Assembly: GCA_046349775.1 (NCBI GenBank)
Contig: JAXMBS010000096.1
Span: 1-15,875 of the forward strand
Origin: JAEUIG01 sp046349775
GTDB lineage: Bacteria; Planctomycetota; Planctomycetia; Planctomycetales; Planctomycetaceae
Length of the DNA stretch: 15,875 bases
Reading direction: 5' to 3'
The first letter of the stretch is position 1. The number at the start of each line of letters is the position of its first letter. The position numbers and the translations under genes are program-made. Shown one piece after another: positions 7,125-14,812 of this stretch. The notes beneath the pieces were generated by a model. It was not told where the DNA came from. It made no database searches and saw only the letters and a list, made by a program, of their open reading frames with translations.

Positions 7125-8525
7125 CCCTGCCTGCTGCGGACCGCAGACCCGCCGCGAACTGCTGCACGACGCCTGCTGTGGCTTCGGCGGTCTCGCCCTG
7201 AGTGCGCTGCTCGCTGCGGATGAGTCTCGCGCCAGCGCGAATCCGCCTGCGGCGCCGCATTTGCCAGCGAAGGCCCGGTCGGTCATCTTTCTGTTCATGG
7301 CCGGCGGGCCGAGCCAGCTCGAAACCTTCGACCCCAAGCCGCTGCTCAACGAACTCGACGGCCAGACGCGTCCCAAGGAGTTCGGCGAAGTGAAGTACCA
7401 GCAGATCACGGGTGACGCCCGGTTGCTGGGAACCAAACGCTCATTTCGACAGTGCGGCGAGAGTGGTGTGGCCGTCTCCGACCTCTTCCCGCACATGAGC
7501 CGGTGCATCGATGACATTGCCGTCGTGCGATCCTGCCACGGCGACATGGTCGTCCATTCCGCTGCGCAGTACGAACTCTTCTCCGGCCGTGTCACTCCCG
7601 GCTTTCCCAGTATGGGCTCCTGGGTGCTGTACGGCCTCGGCAACGAAAGCCAGTCCCTTCCCGGTTACGTCGTCCTTCCCGATCCGCTCGGTGCTCTGGA
7701 AGCCGGCCAGCCGATGTACATGCATGGCTTTCTGCCGGCCGTCTATCAGCCGACGATGTTCCGCCCCGGCGCGCGGCCGATTCTCAACCTCGACCTGCCG
7801 TCCGGCGTCGATCCCGCGCAGCGACAGCGGACGGCACGCTTCATCCGCGACCTGAACGAAGCGACGCTCGCTCCTGCCGACCAGGAACTCGAAGCCCGGA
7901 TCAGCGCGGGGTACGAGTCATGTTCCGGATGCAGTCCGCCGCTCCCGAAGTCCTCGACCTTCCCACGAGACACAGGAAACGCTCAAACTCTACGGTGTCG
8001 GCAAGAAGCCGACGGATGATTATGGCCGCCGCTGTTCAAGCTGGCCCGCAAAACGTGGAGCAGGAGTCCGCTTCGTATGCGTCGTCTCCGGCGGCGGGCC
8101 CGGTGACCAACAGTGGGACGCCCATTCCGACATCGAAGAGAACCATCTCCGCAAGGCGGCTGAAACCGACCAGCCGGTCGTCGCGCTGCTCACCGACCTG
8201 CCGCCGCGGCCTGCTCGACAGCACGCTCGTCCTGTGGGGGCGAGTTCGGCTGCTCACCCGAGGCCCAGGGAGGCAAGGGCCGCGACCATCACAATCTCGG
8301 CTTCTCGATGTGGCTCGCCGGCGGCGGCATCCGGGGTGGCCAGGCGATCAAGGCACCGACGCGATCGGCCTGCGTGCCGTCGAGAAGCCCTACCACCTCC
8401 GCGATATCCACACGACGATCCTCCACCAGCTCGGCCTCGACCCACCGCCTCACCTATCCCCACCTGGCCGCAACGAACGCCTGACGTTCGTTGAAGGGAA
8501 GGTCATCGAAGAAGCAGTCGGTTAG
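7114..8525 (+). CDS. DUF1501 protein with Tat-like signal, C-terminal half frameshifted
   Basis: Begins with ATG 7114 inside the preceding gene, so translation is probably coupled. The N-terminus has a twin-arginine-like signal (TRRELLHDACCGFGGLALSA), then the family hallmark VIFLFMAGGPSQLETFDPKP, and CHGDMVVHSAAQYELFSGR further on. Residues 1-268 (to 7917) are clean. After that the frame changes about ten times: one base lost near 7917, 7961, 8030, 8055 and 8062; a shift near 8201; two bases lost near 8238; one lost near 8350; and shifts near 8441 and 8465. Across these breaks the family sequence continues: LFKLARK, GVRFVCVVSGGGPGDQQWDA, RRGLLDSTLVLWG, GKGRDHHNLGFSMWLAGGG, VEKPYHLRDIHTTILHQLGL, and TFVEGKVIEEAVG before TAG 8523-8525. 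Full length would be about 470 residues, normal for the family. DUF1501 proteins share an alkaline-phosphatase/sulfatase-like fold and pair with DUF1549/DUF1553 proteins; their substrate is not established. As given, the gene yields only a truncated product ending at 8019. Confidence 0.9.
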
Positions 8526-8651
8526 CTCGTCGAGCACCTCCGCATTGTTCGCGAAGTGCGTTCAGTTCCCAAAAGTCTTTGCGTTTCGGAACTGAGGATG
8601 CGTAGGTTCGGCGTTGCGTCAGACGACTCGCGGCAATGGACCATTGCGGCC

Positions 8652-9062
8652 ATGAAGTTGAACACGCGTCGCTGGAGAATCACGGGCAATAGTGGGCGCC
8701 GTAATTCTGTTGGCGTCGATGGGCTGGTTCTACTGGTGCGACGCAATTCATCAACCTGGAGAGGTATCAGACCGTAAGAATCGGGATGAACCGTAATGAC
8801 GTTGAACAAGTCCTCGGTGGCCGGGTGGGTCCCGCGACGACTTTGTCGTTTGGCTGAACAATCGCAGCCCATCGTTGGGACCGGGTGTCGACCTGCTGAA
8901 CTGCGCCGCCGTAATCTCCCTCGTATCGCGTACTGGTACCAGGACAGTGGCATCGTCGTCGTGCGGTTTGACGGCGACAATCAGGTTGCCGAGAAGCAGC
9001 TCGTGGACGTCTCCACGTTTCACCAGAAAGTCAATCGATTCCGCGAGCGGCCGGGATGGTAA
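8652..9062 (+). pseudogene. Membrane-anchored small protein with GMxxxDVExxLG motif, frame-broken
   Basis: A planctomycete-style small protein: an N-terminal anchor, then the segment NLERYQTVRIGMNRNDVEQV followed by LGG, which resembles the SmpA/BamE-like GMTxxEVxxxLG motif. The anchor VGAVILLASMGWFYW is in one frame (from about 8692), the motif in the next (from 8747), DDFVVWLNNRSPSLGPGVD in a third (from 8836), and the C-terminus RIAYWYQDSGIVVVRFDGDN and FHQKVNRFRERPGW returns to the first, ending TAA 9060-9062. Shifts fall near 8685 (two bases, GC lost), 8746, 8834 and between 8880 and 8930. ATG 8652 is taken as the start because it puts MKLNTRRWRIT directly before the anchor; ATG 8598 is in the same frame. 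The function of this family is not known to me. Confidence 0.6.
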
Positions 9063-9102
9063 TCGCCGGGCGTCCCGCTCGAGGATCGGGTCATCCGTGT
9101 GC

Positions 9103-9121
9103 CACCGGCGTCTCGCCGGTG
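9103..9121. repeat. Palindromic intergenic repeat, CACCGGCG stem
   Basis: CACCGGCG, TCT, CGCCGGTG: a perfect 8-bp stem with a 3-base loop in the gap before the ELM1 gene. On the minus strand the area reads GGCACCGGCGAGACGCCGGT, which conceptually translates to the GTGETPVAH string I know from many spurious small ORFs in planctomycete intergenic regions. It is probably a dispersed palindromic repeat. The rest of 9063-9298 holds no gene I can support. Confidence 0.6.
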
Positions 9122-9298
9122 CCGCCATGCACCGGGGGAGTTTCGGTATGCGAACGGGTTCCGCTGCTGCTGCAAGGCTGAACGGGATGCATTTGAGCAG
9201 CCTGTTCGCATCCCGCGACCGCTCTTGACCCGAACTCCCCTCTGAAATAGCCTCCCGCACCCCGGCCGGCCCCCGCTGGCCCGGGCACGCGCGCCCCA

Positions 9299-10477
9299 AT
9301 GGACTCGGGCGCAGCGGACTGTGACGCTGCCGAGCAGCCGTCACCATCGGCATGGAGGCGTTGGGTGGCGCCCGGTTTCTCATCTTCGACTGGTGCCGAC
9401 GTGCGCAGCGTCGCGTCCCATTCCGCGGCGTCCGGCCCTCACTTTCAGGCGGCGCCGACCGGCCGTGTAACCACACCGCCTGTGTGCTGGGGACTCTCGA
9501 TCGGCGTCGCTGGCATGCTCAGCCAGATGCGCGGCCTCGCCCAGGCCGTTGGCTGCGACTTCCAACCGAAAAAGACCCGCCTCAAGCGCGGCTGGCACTG
9601 GCTGCCGCTGTCGCTGGTTCCAAAGCGGCTGTCGGTCGTTCGCGACGCCGAAGCTCTTGAGACCCCGACACCGCCGCCGCTCATAATCGCCTGCGGACGC
9701 CACAGCGTAATTCCGGCCCTCTGTCTCAAGCAGCGCTGGGGCTCACGGACATTTGTCGCGTTCATCCAGAACCCGCTCGTCGATCCTGCGCACTTCGACC
9801 TCGTCGTCGCTCCGGAGCATGACGGCGTCGTCGGCCCGAATGTCATCAGCACTCGCGGTGCGCTGCACCCGGTTACCGCCGAGATCCTCGCCGCCGCCCG
9901 TCAATCTGAGGCCGCCCGTCGCCTGAGTCGCCCGCAGCAGCCGGTCGTCGCCGTCCTCCTGGGAGGACCGAACCGCTGCTACGGCTTCAGCCGCGCCGAC
10001 ATGTCCCGGATGCTCGACAAGCTGCACCGCGTTGTTGAGAGAGACAACGCCTACCTGATCATCGTCAGCTCCCGCCGCACGCCCGAGGCCATCCGCGCGC
10101 GGTTCGCTGCCGAGTTCCCCGAGCACTACGTCTGGGATCGCGGCGCCGATAACCCCTATCTCGCGGCGCTAGCGGTCGCCGATTACATCATCGTCACGTG
10201 CGACAGCGTTTCGATGACGAGCGAGGCCGCCGCCACTGGTCGCCCCGTCTTCATCGAACCGCTCAGCGAACGGCTGTCCGCCAGGCGGTTCCGACGCTTC
10301 CAGGACTCCTTCCGGCACGACGGCATCACCCGCCCCTTCGAGGGACGACTCGAACAGTGGACCTACGTGCCTCCGGACGATGCCGCGCAGATCGGCCGCA
10401 TCATCCGGCAGGAACTGGGGCTGCCGCCGCAAGCGGGTAAATTCGAAATCCAAATCGCGAAATTCGATACGGCGTGA
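9299..10477 (+). CDS. ELM1 (DUF1022) family protein, glycosyltransferase-like
   Basis: 392 residues from ATG 9299. The body matches the ELM1 family, named for a plant mitochondrial fission factor but widespread in bacteria, with a GT-B-like fold. Landmarks are CWGLSIGVAGMLSQMRGLAQ, PPLIIACGRHSVIPALCLKQ, FVAFIQNPLVDPAHFDLVVA and PEHDGVVGPNVISTRGALH in the N-terminal half. The second half has VVAVLLGGPNRCYGFS, LIIVSSRRTPEAI and VADYIIVTCDSVSMTSEAAA, followed by GRPVFIEPL, the usual nucleotide-sugar-type pocket. The first 60 residues are Ser/Ala/Pro-rich and do not look like the family. GTG 9482, giving VCWGLSIG, would be a more typical N-terminus, and neither start has a good Shine-Dalgarno. 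The frame is intact throughout. Bacterial members often sit in envelope or lipopolysaccharide gene sets, so a role in surface glycan synthesis is plausible but inferred. The 2OG oxygenase gene follows after about 160 bases. Confidence 0.85.
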   Translation: MDSGAADCDAAEQPSPSAWRRWVAPGFSSSTGADVRSVASHSAASGPHFQAAPTGRVTTPPVCWGLSIGVAGMLSQMRGLAQAVGCDFQPKKTRLKRGWHWLPLSLVPKRLSVVRDAEALETPTPPPLIIACGRHSVIPALCLKQRWGSRTFVAFIQNPLVDPAHFDLVVAPEHDGVVGPNVISTRGALHPVTAEILAAARQSEAARRLSRPQQPVVAVLLGGPNRCYGFSRADMSRMLDKLHRVVERDNAYLIIVSSRRTPEAIRARFAAEFPEHYVWDRGADNPYLAALAVADYIIVTCDSVSMTSEAAATGRPVFIEPLSERLSARRFRRFQDSFRHDGITRPFEGRLEQWTYVPPDDAAQIGRIIRQELGLPPQAGKFEIQIAKFDTA

Positions 10478-10530
10478 TGGCTGTGCGACAGATCATGGAA
10501 TTCCCGTTAGAAACACGAAGTCCGACAGGC

Positions 10531-10608
10531 TTTACCGCAGAGGACGCAGAGAGCGCGGAGCAGTCAGGTAACGAAATGCTCTGCGATCTCCGCGCCCTCC
10601 GCGGTGAG
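10531..10608. repeat. Imperfect inverted repeat, 30-base arms
   Basis: Left arm 10531-10560 and right arm 10579-10608 pair over 30 positions with seven mismatches, most of which become G:U pairs in RNA; the loop is 18 bases. The left arm contains a 9-base pattern (GCAGAGGAC, GCAGAGAGC, GCGGAGCAG). This CGCAGAG-rich palindrome resembles dispersed elements I have seen between genes of many bacteria. It lies between the ELM1 and 2OG oxygenase genes and could act as a terminator or RNA-stability hairpin. Confidence 0.75.
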
Positions 10609-10639
10609 TTCTTTGCAATCCCCAATCGAGAATCAGCGC

Positions 10640-11263
10640 ATGTCCATCCTCGACCTCAATAAGCTGCGACGCACGCCGCTGGCCACCGAACCGTTCGAGT
10701 ATTGCGTCGTTTCCGACTTCATCGACGCCGCCGTGCTCGACCACGTCGAACGCGACTTCCCTGCGATCGATCAAGGGGGGAGTTTTCCCCTCTCTTCGCT
10801 CACGTATGGCCCCGGATTCCAGTCACTCGTGGATGAACTCCTGAAGCCTGAGACTCGCGATGCTTTCAGCGAATACTTCGGCATCGATCTCTCCGACCGT
10901 CCGCCGACACTCACCGTCCGCGGCCGCGCGCGCACGAAGGACGGCCAGATTCACATCGACAGCAAGACCAAACTGATCACCGTGCTGATTTACTTCAATC
11001 GACACTGGGGGGCGAATGGCGGTTGTCTGCGGCTCCTGCGGTCGCCCGACGATATCGAAGACGTGATCGCCGAAATCCCTCCGGAGAGTGGCACGCTGGT
11101 CGCGTTCCGTTGCCGCGAGAACGCCTGGCACGGCCACAAGCCGTTCGACGGCATTCGCCGATCAGTCCAGCTCAATTGGGTCGTCGACGAGGCCGCCGCC
11201 AAGCGCAGCGAACGTCGCCACGGCTGGTCAAGCCTGCTGAAGCGATTGCGAATCGCCGGGTGA
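10640..11263 (+). CDS. 2OG-Fe(II) oxygenase (prolyl 4-hydroxylase-like)
   Basis: 207 residues from ATG 10640. An upstream in-frame GTG at 10604 lies inside the inverted repeat and is unlikely to be the start. The iron-binding triad is visible: H105 and D107 in DGQIHIDSKTK, and a distal His at 164 or 166 in NAWHGHKPFDG, with R173/R174 placed to hold the 2-oxoglutarate carboxylate (GIRRSVQLNW). The double-stranded beta-helix also shows TVLIYFNRHW, GGCLRLL and GTLVAFRCRE. By family it hydroxylates a substrate using O2 and 2-oxoglutarate with release of CO2 and succinate; the substrate cannot be told. The N-terminus, PFEYCVVSDFIDAAVLDHVE, is typical of small bacterial members acting on surface glycans or secondary metabolites. 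The stop TGA (11261-11263) directly abuts a heptamer repeat, and the gene converges on the MazG-like gene. Confidence 0.88.
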   Translation: MSILDLNKLRRTPLATEPFEYCVVSDFIDAAVLDHVERDFPAIDQGGSFPLSSLTYGPGFQSLVDELLKPETRDAFSEYFGIDLSDRPPTLTVRGRARTKDGQIHIDSKTKLITVLIYFNRHWGANGGCLRLLRSPDDIEDVIAEIPPESGTLVAFRCRENAWHGHKPFDGIRRSVQLNWVVDEAAAKRSERRHGWSSLLKRLRIAG

Positions 11264-11305
11264 GGTCAATGGTCAGCGGCTAATGGTCAATGTTTAATGG
11301 TTCAA
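11264..11305. repeat. Degenerate 7-base tandem repeat, six units
   Basis: Starting at the base after the 2OG oxygenase stop codon the sequence divides into GGTCAAT, GGTCAGC, GGCTAAT, GGTCAAT, GTTTAAT, GGTTCAA. It is the longest and cleanest of the three heptamer arrays in the window and forms the left side of the inverted repeat described next. Confidence 0.8.
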
Positions 11306-11354
11306 GTTGCCGCGTGCGAGCCGCATTCTTGACAATTAGCAATTGACCATTAAC
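11279..11354. terminator. Inverted repeat between convergent genes, likely bidirectional terminator
   Basis: The left arm (11279-11306, GCTAATGGTCAATG then TTTAATGGTTCAAG) pairs with the right arm (11328-11354, CTTGACAATTAGCAATTGAC then CATTAAC) with few mismatches and one bulge, around a 21-base GC-rich loop. It fills the space between the convergent 2OG oxygenase and MazG-like genes, the usual place for a shared terminator. The arms are AT-rich for this genome and there is no classic U tract, so the terminator role is inferred. Confidence 0.55.
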
Positions 11355-11356
11355 TA

Positions 11357-11701
11357 CTACGGCTTCTCCGCCTGGTCGCACACGCACACGAGTTCGCCGC
11401 AGCCCGGGCAGCCACGGCCGTATTTCTGCATCACCGCCTGCTCCAGGTCGACGCCGGCAACGTTGGCGATCGTCGCCAGCCACGCCAGCACGTCGGCGAA
11501 CTCCGCTGCCAGGTCCTCGTGCGAATGCCGCTGCGGATCGCGCAGCGCTGCGGCCAGCTCGCCGACCTCTTCGATCAGCCACATGAATGTCCCATCGACC
11601 CCGCGCGCTTCGTCTTTGCGCGAGTACATCCGGTCGATCAGCACCTGAAAGTCCCGCAGCGTCATCGGCCGCCCGAGACTCGTTTCATCCACGTTCTGCA
11701 T
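11357..11701 (-). CDS. MazG-like nucleotide pyrophosphohydrolase with C-terminal Cys motif
   Basis: 114 residues, the size of single-domain MazG-like proteins. The Mg-binding pattern EExxE (E44, E45, E48 in WLIEEVGELAAAL) and ExxD (E67, D70 in EFADVLAWLATIANVAGV) is complete, so it should hydrolyse (d)NTPs or related nucleotides to monophosphate and pyrophosphate, a house-cleaning role. The tail YGRGCPGCGELVCVC (C98, C101, C106, C108) looks like a small zinc-binding knuckle, which recurs in planctomycete homologues as far as I recall. Start ATG 11699-11701 has AGGA eight bases upstream; M13 (MTLRDFQ) is a possible internal start. It lies 36 bases downstream of the TPR/metallopeptidase gene on the same strand, so the two are probably co-transcribed. 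Confidence 0.88.
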   Translation of the reverse strand: MQNVDETSLGRPMTLRDFQVLIDRMYSRKDEARGVDGTFMWLIEEVGELAAALRDPQRHSHEDLAAEFADVLAWLATIANVAGVDLEQAVMQKYGRGCPGCGELVCVCDQAEKP

Positions 11702-11737
11702 TCTCTGAATCCTGCCTCCAAGTCCCGCGCGGCGATC

Positions 11738-14546
11738 TCACCGCGTCTTACTGTCCGCTTTCCGCTGGCGGCTTTCCGCTCTCCCCGCCCGCTCTTTCGC
11801 AGTTGCATCCTCCGGCAACAGCGTCAGCACCGCCTGCCACGCCTCTTTCGCGTCTTCCGCGCGGTTCAGTTTCTCATAGCACTCCGCCAGCAGCCGGTGC
11901 ACGTCGGCGTCTTCAATGTCGATGCAGACTGCATCCTCGCCCCAGCGTACGGCTTCCTCGTACTTCTCGGCCTTCTGCGCCATCTGCGCGAGTCGCCTGC
12001 GGACCACACTATTATCGAAGTCGCGCGCAGCGATTCTTTCCAGGATGGGTTTGAGTGTCGCATCGTCGGCCGTGTCCCACAGCGACAACGTCAGCCCGTT
12101 CCAAAAGCGGTTCTCCAGCGGGAACTTTTCCGTGCCGATCCGGAACAGCTTGGCGGCCTCGTCATTCTGTTTGTCGTCCAATCTCAGCCGTGCGAGCAGG
12201 TTCAGCACTTCTGAGTGCGGTTCCGCTTCATCCAGCCGCCGCCGTCAGCAGTTGGACGGCCTCGTCGTCCTTTTTCTCAAACACGCCACGCGCGACAGCA
12301 GATACGCCGCGTCCGGCTGCGACGGTTTCTCTTTGTTGACCTTCTCCGCTAGGTCGCCCGTCTTCGGAACTGCTCCGCCCGCGCGGCCGCCCACGCGTAT
12401 CGCCCCGCCGCATCCAGGTCATTCGGGTCGGCTTCGTGCGCCGCCTTCGCTGCTGCCAACGTCGGCCGGGGGCGACCGTTTGAAGCCGCAGCTCTTCCAC
12501 GGTTCGCACCAGCAGTTTCACATAGCCATCCTCGAAGTCCGCGATCTCGACCCCGAACGTCTGCTTGATCGCCGTCTCAGTGTCGCGCGTCTTGCAGAAT
12601 TCATTGAGCAGCTTCACCGGCGCATCCTCGCCGAACCGTTCGCGGATGTACCGCGCATACAGCGCGCTCTGGCAGTACGCCATCTGCCAGTCGTCCCCGT
12701 CGCGCGGCCGCTGGAATCCGCCGTTCAACGTCGCCAGCGTGAAGATTTCGCCGCGCGGCACGCGATTGAGCAGCAGCACCTGCCACTGCTCCGGCATTCC
12801 AATGCCTTCCTCGGTGACCGCCAGCGCCTCCGTGAACCAGTGCGGAATCTGGTAGTTCGTTTTCTGCAGCGTGAGAATGTGGACGAACTCGTGCCGCACG
12901 ACGTGTGCCCAGTTGTACGGCTCCCGCTGCGTCGGGCTGGCCATTGCGACGATCACCCCGGTCGACGCGCCGATCGTCTGCACCCACGGCAGCCCCACCA
13001 TTCGCGCGCTGAACCACTCGTGTGCACTCTGGCCATCCGCCGCCGCGTACAGTTCGAACGGCGTCCGCGCCGCCGGTTCAAACCCGTACCGTTCGGTCAA
13101 CTCGGCATACACCCCTTCCAGCTTCCGCCCCATCAGCCGCGCCAGCAGCGCGTCCGACTTGTCGCACTTGATCAGGAAGTGATCGGTGCTCACCGTTTCG
13201 TAGCCCCCCAGCACCCCCACGACTTTCCGCATGTTGCTCACGCGGACATGAAACGGGTCCAGCTTGAACGCTTCGTCCAGCATCTTCGCCGCTTCGTCGA
13301 TCCGTCCCGTTCGCATAAACAACATCGCCAGGTTGGCTCGCGGCGCCGCGAGCTGCGGCATCACTACGATCGCCTGCCGGTAGAAGTCCTCTGCGCTCGC
13401 ATATATCCGCTGCGCATCGAGCGCCTCGCCGACGACGCTCAGAAAGTCGCCCGGCCGCGGGTTCCGTTTGGCGATGTCAACCAGAATCTGCGTGAACCGC
13501 GACGGCTGTTGCGCCTCGTACTTGTCGATCGCATCTAGATGCAGAAACAGATCGAGGAGTTCGCTTTCCGGCGGCACGCCGTCCTCCAGCAGGCAACACA
13601 CCGCCTCGCGCGCGCGGATCCGCTGATCGGCCGCATTGATCGCCAGCGCCTGCGTCACGAACTCGCGCGCGACAGCCGGTTCGCTGTTCGCCAGCGCCAT
13701 GTCGGCTTTGAGCAGCAGCGCGTCCGGCGAGTGGGGATTCACTTCCAGTGCGCGGTTGGCAAAATCCGCTGCCTGCTCGAACTTGAGATCCCCCAGCGCG
13801 CGACGTCCCAGCAGCACGAGCACGCGCGCGGAATGTGGATTGATCGCCAGCCCCCGGTTGAACTCGGTTTCCGCCTGCGCCTCGTTGTATTTTTCGAGCA
13901 GTAGCCCACCGGAGAGCGCATACGCCTGCCAGCAGTGTGGATCATCCTTGAGCGCCTCCGGACAGAGCGTATTGACGACGAAATCGAAGATGTTCGAGGC
14001 CCGTTTCCAACGGGCATATTCGAGCGAACCTTCGGCCAGCGCCAATAACGTCATCGCGTCCTTCGGCTGCGACCGGTTGTATTGCCGCACGCACCACAGA
14101 TAAGCCGCGATCGCTTTGTCGAACTGGCCGGTTTCGCGCAGCACATGCGCCTGGATGACCCGGGCGGAGGCTGCGTTCGGGTCGAGCTTGAGCGCCGCGT
14201 CGACAGCCAGTTGTGCCGCGTCGTAGTGTCCCTGCCGGTACTCCAACTCCGCCAGTCGTGCCCAGAGTGCCGCGTCCGGAACGTATTCGACCACAACGTG
14301 AAGCAGATCGAGCGCCTGCTGCCATTCGCCGGTTTCCTCCAGCGCCAGGCTGCGGCCGACTGCCGCCGCACTCTGCTGCGCGGGCTCCAACGACTGCTTG
14401 CCCAGCACCTCGTAAGCCTCGAGCGCCTCGGCATAGCGCCCGACCTGCCGGTGCTCGTCCGCTGCGGCAATCGCAGCGGCAACTTCCGACGTGGCCGGTT
14501 CAGCGCCGGCAAACAGGCCAGCCAGCAGCAGTGCGAATGCAGTCAT
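11738..14546 (-). CDS. Exported TPR protein with gluzincin (peptidase MA-like) domain, frameshifted near 12236-12472
   Basis: From ATG 14546 a signal peptide (MTAFALLLAGLFAGAEPA) leads into tandem TPRs at about residues 25-440 (for example GRYAEALEAYEVLG, GHYDAAQLAVDAALKLDPNA, KFEQAADFANRALEVNPHS, GRIDEAAKMLDEAFKLDP). A metallopeptidase domain follows: VVRHEFVHILTLQ with the zinc histidines H552 and H556 and the catalytic E553, then HWFTEALAVTEEG with E573 as probable third ligand. This is the HExxH...E gluzincin pattern of PF13485-type proteins. After residue 693 the frame shifts four times: one C lost from a C run near 12468-12472, then near 12351, 12282 and 12236. Corrected, it continues as PTLAAAKAAHEADPNDLDAA, then AEKVNKEKPSQPDAAYLLSR, FEKKDDEAVQLLTAA and ALDEAEPHSEVLNLLARLRL into a further TPR-rich tail ending at 11738, about 935 residues in all. 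Without correction the first product stops at 12228 and the tail reads as a separate 156-codon frame. It is probably periplasmic; the substrate is unknown. Confidence 0.88.
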
Positions 14547-14652
14547 GACAGGCTGTGCTCCCCGAGTAAATGACCACCGTCATTGTTTCCAACACGCTCC
14601 TTGCCGCCAAGCCCGTCGTGGCCTTCTCGGGCTGACGCGTCGTTCCGCGCGA

Positions 14653-14667
14653 CGGGGTTAATCCCCG
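14653..14667. repeat. Small hairpin CGGGG-TTAAT-CCCCG
   Basis: A 5-bp perfect stem with a 5-base AT loop, preceded by another short palindrome (CGTCG TTCCGCG CGACG at about 14639-14655). It lies in the divergent space between the metallopeptidase and squalene-cyclase-like genes and resembles the stronger hairpin at 14759-14779. Confidence 0.5.
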
Positions 14668-14758
14668 CTGCTCAGCAGGTACGACCCTGACGGCGTGCAA
14701 AAACCTCGATTCCGCTCGCGAATATCTGGTCTCCCGATTACGCTAAAGCGTGCCCAGA

Positions 14759-14779
14759 CGACGGGAATAAATCCCGTCG
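14759..14779. repeat. Hairpin CGACGGGA-ATAAA-TCCCGTCG
   Basis: A perfect 8-bp stem with a 5-base loop, immediately after the palindromic string ACGCTAAAGCGT (14740-14751). It ends 33 bases before the start of the squalene-cyclase-like gene. The form G-rich arm, AT loop, C-rich arm is shared with 14653-14667, suggesting two members of one intergenic repeat family. It would lie in the 5' leader of the downstream gene if transcription starts upstream of it. Confidence 0.6.
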
Positions 14780-14812
14780 CCCATGTTGATCCCTCCTCGC
14801 GAGGCTCCGCCG

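Noticed and set aside
6423..7643. 406-codon minus-strand open frame across two genes
   Set aside because: Antisense to DUF1553 and DUF1501 coding sequence; no motif or ribosome site.
7917..8470. Programmed ribosomal frameshifting in the DUF1501 gene
   Set aside because: About ten shifts, with no consistent slippery heptamer or downstream pseudoknot; no known mechanism would need that many.
11264..11354. CRISPR-like repeat array
   Set aside because: Units are 7 bases and contiguous, without spacers, and no cas genes are present.
11916..13538. 540-codon plus-strand open frame
   Set aside because: Antisense to the TPR/metallopeptidase gene, Arg/Pro-rich and without domains; its length reflects base composition.
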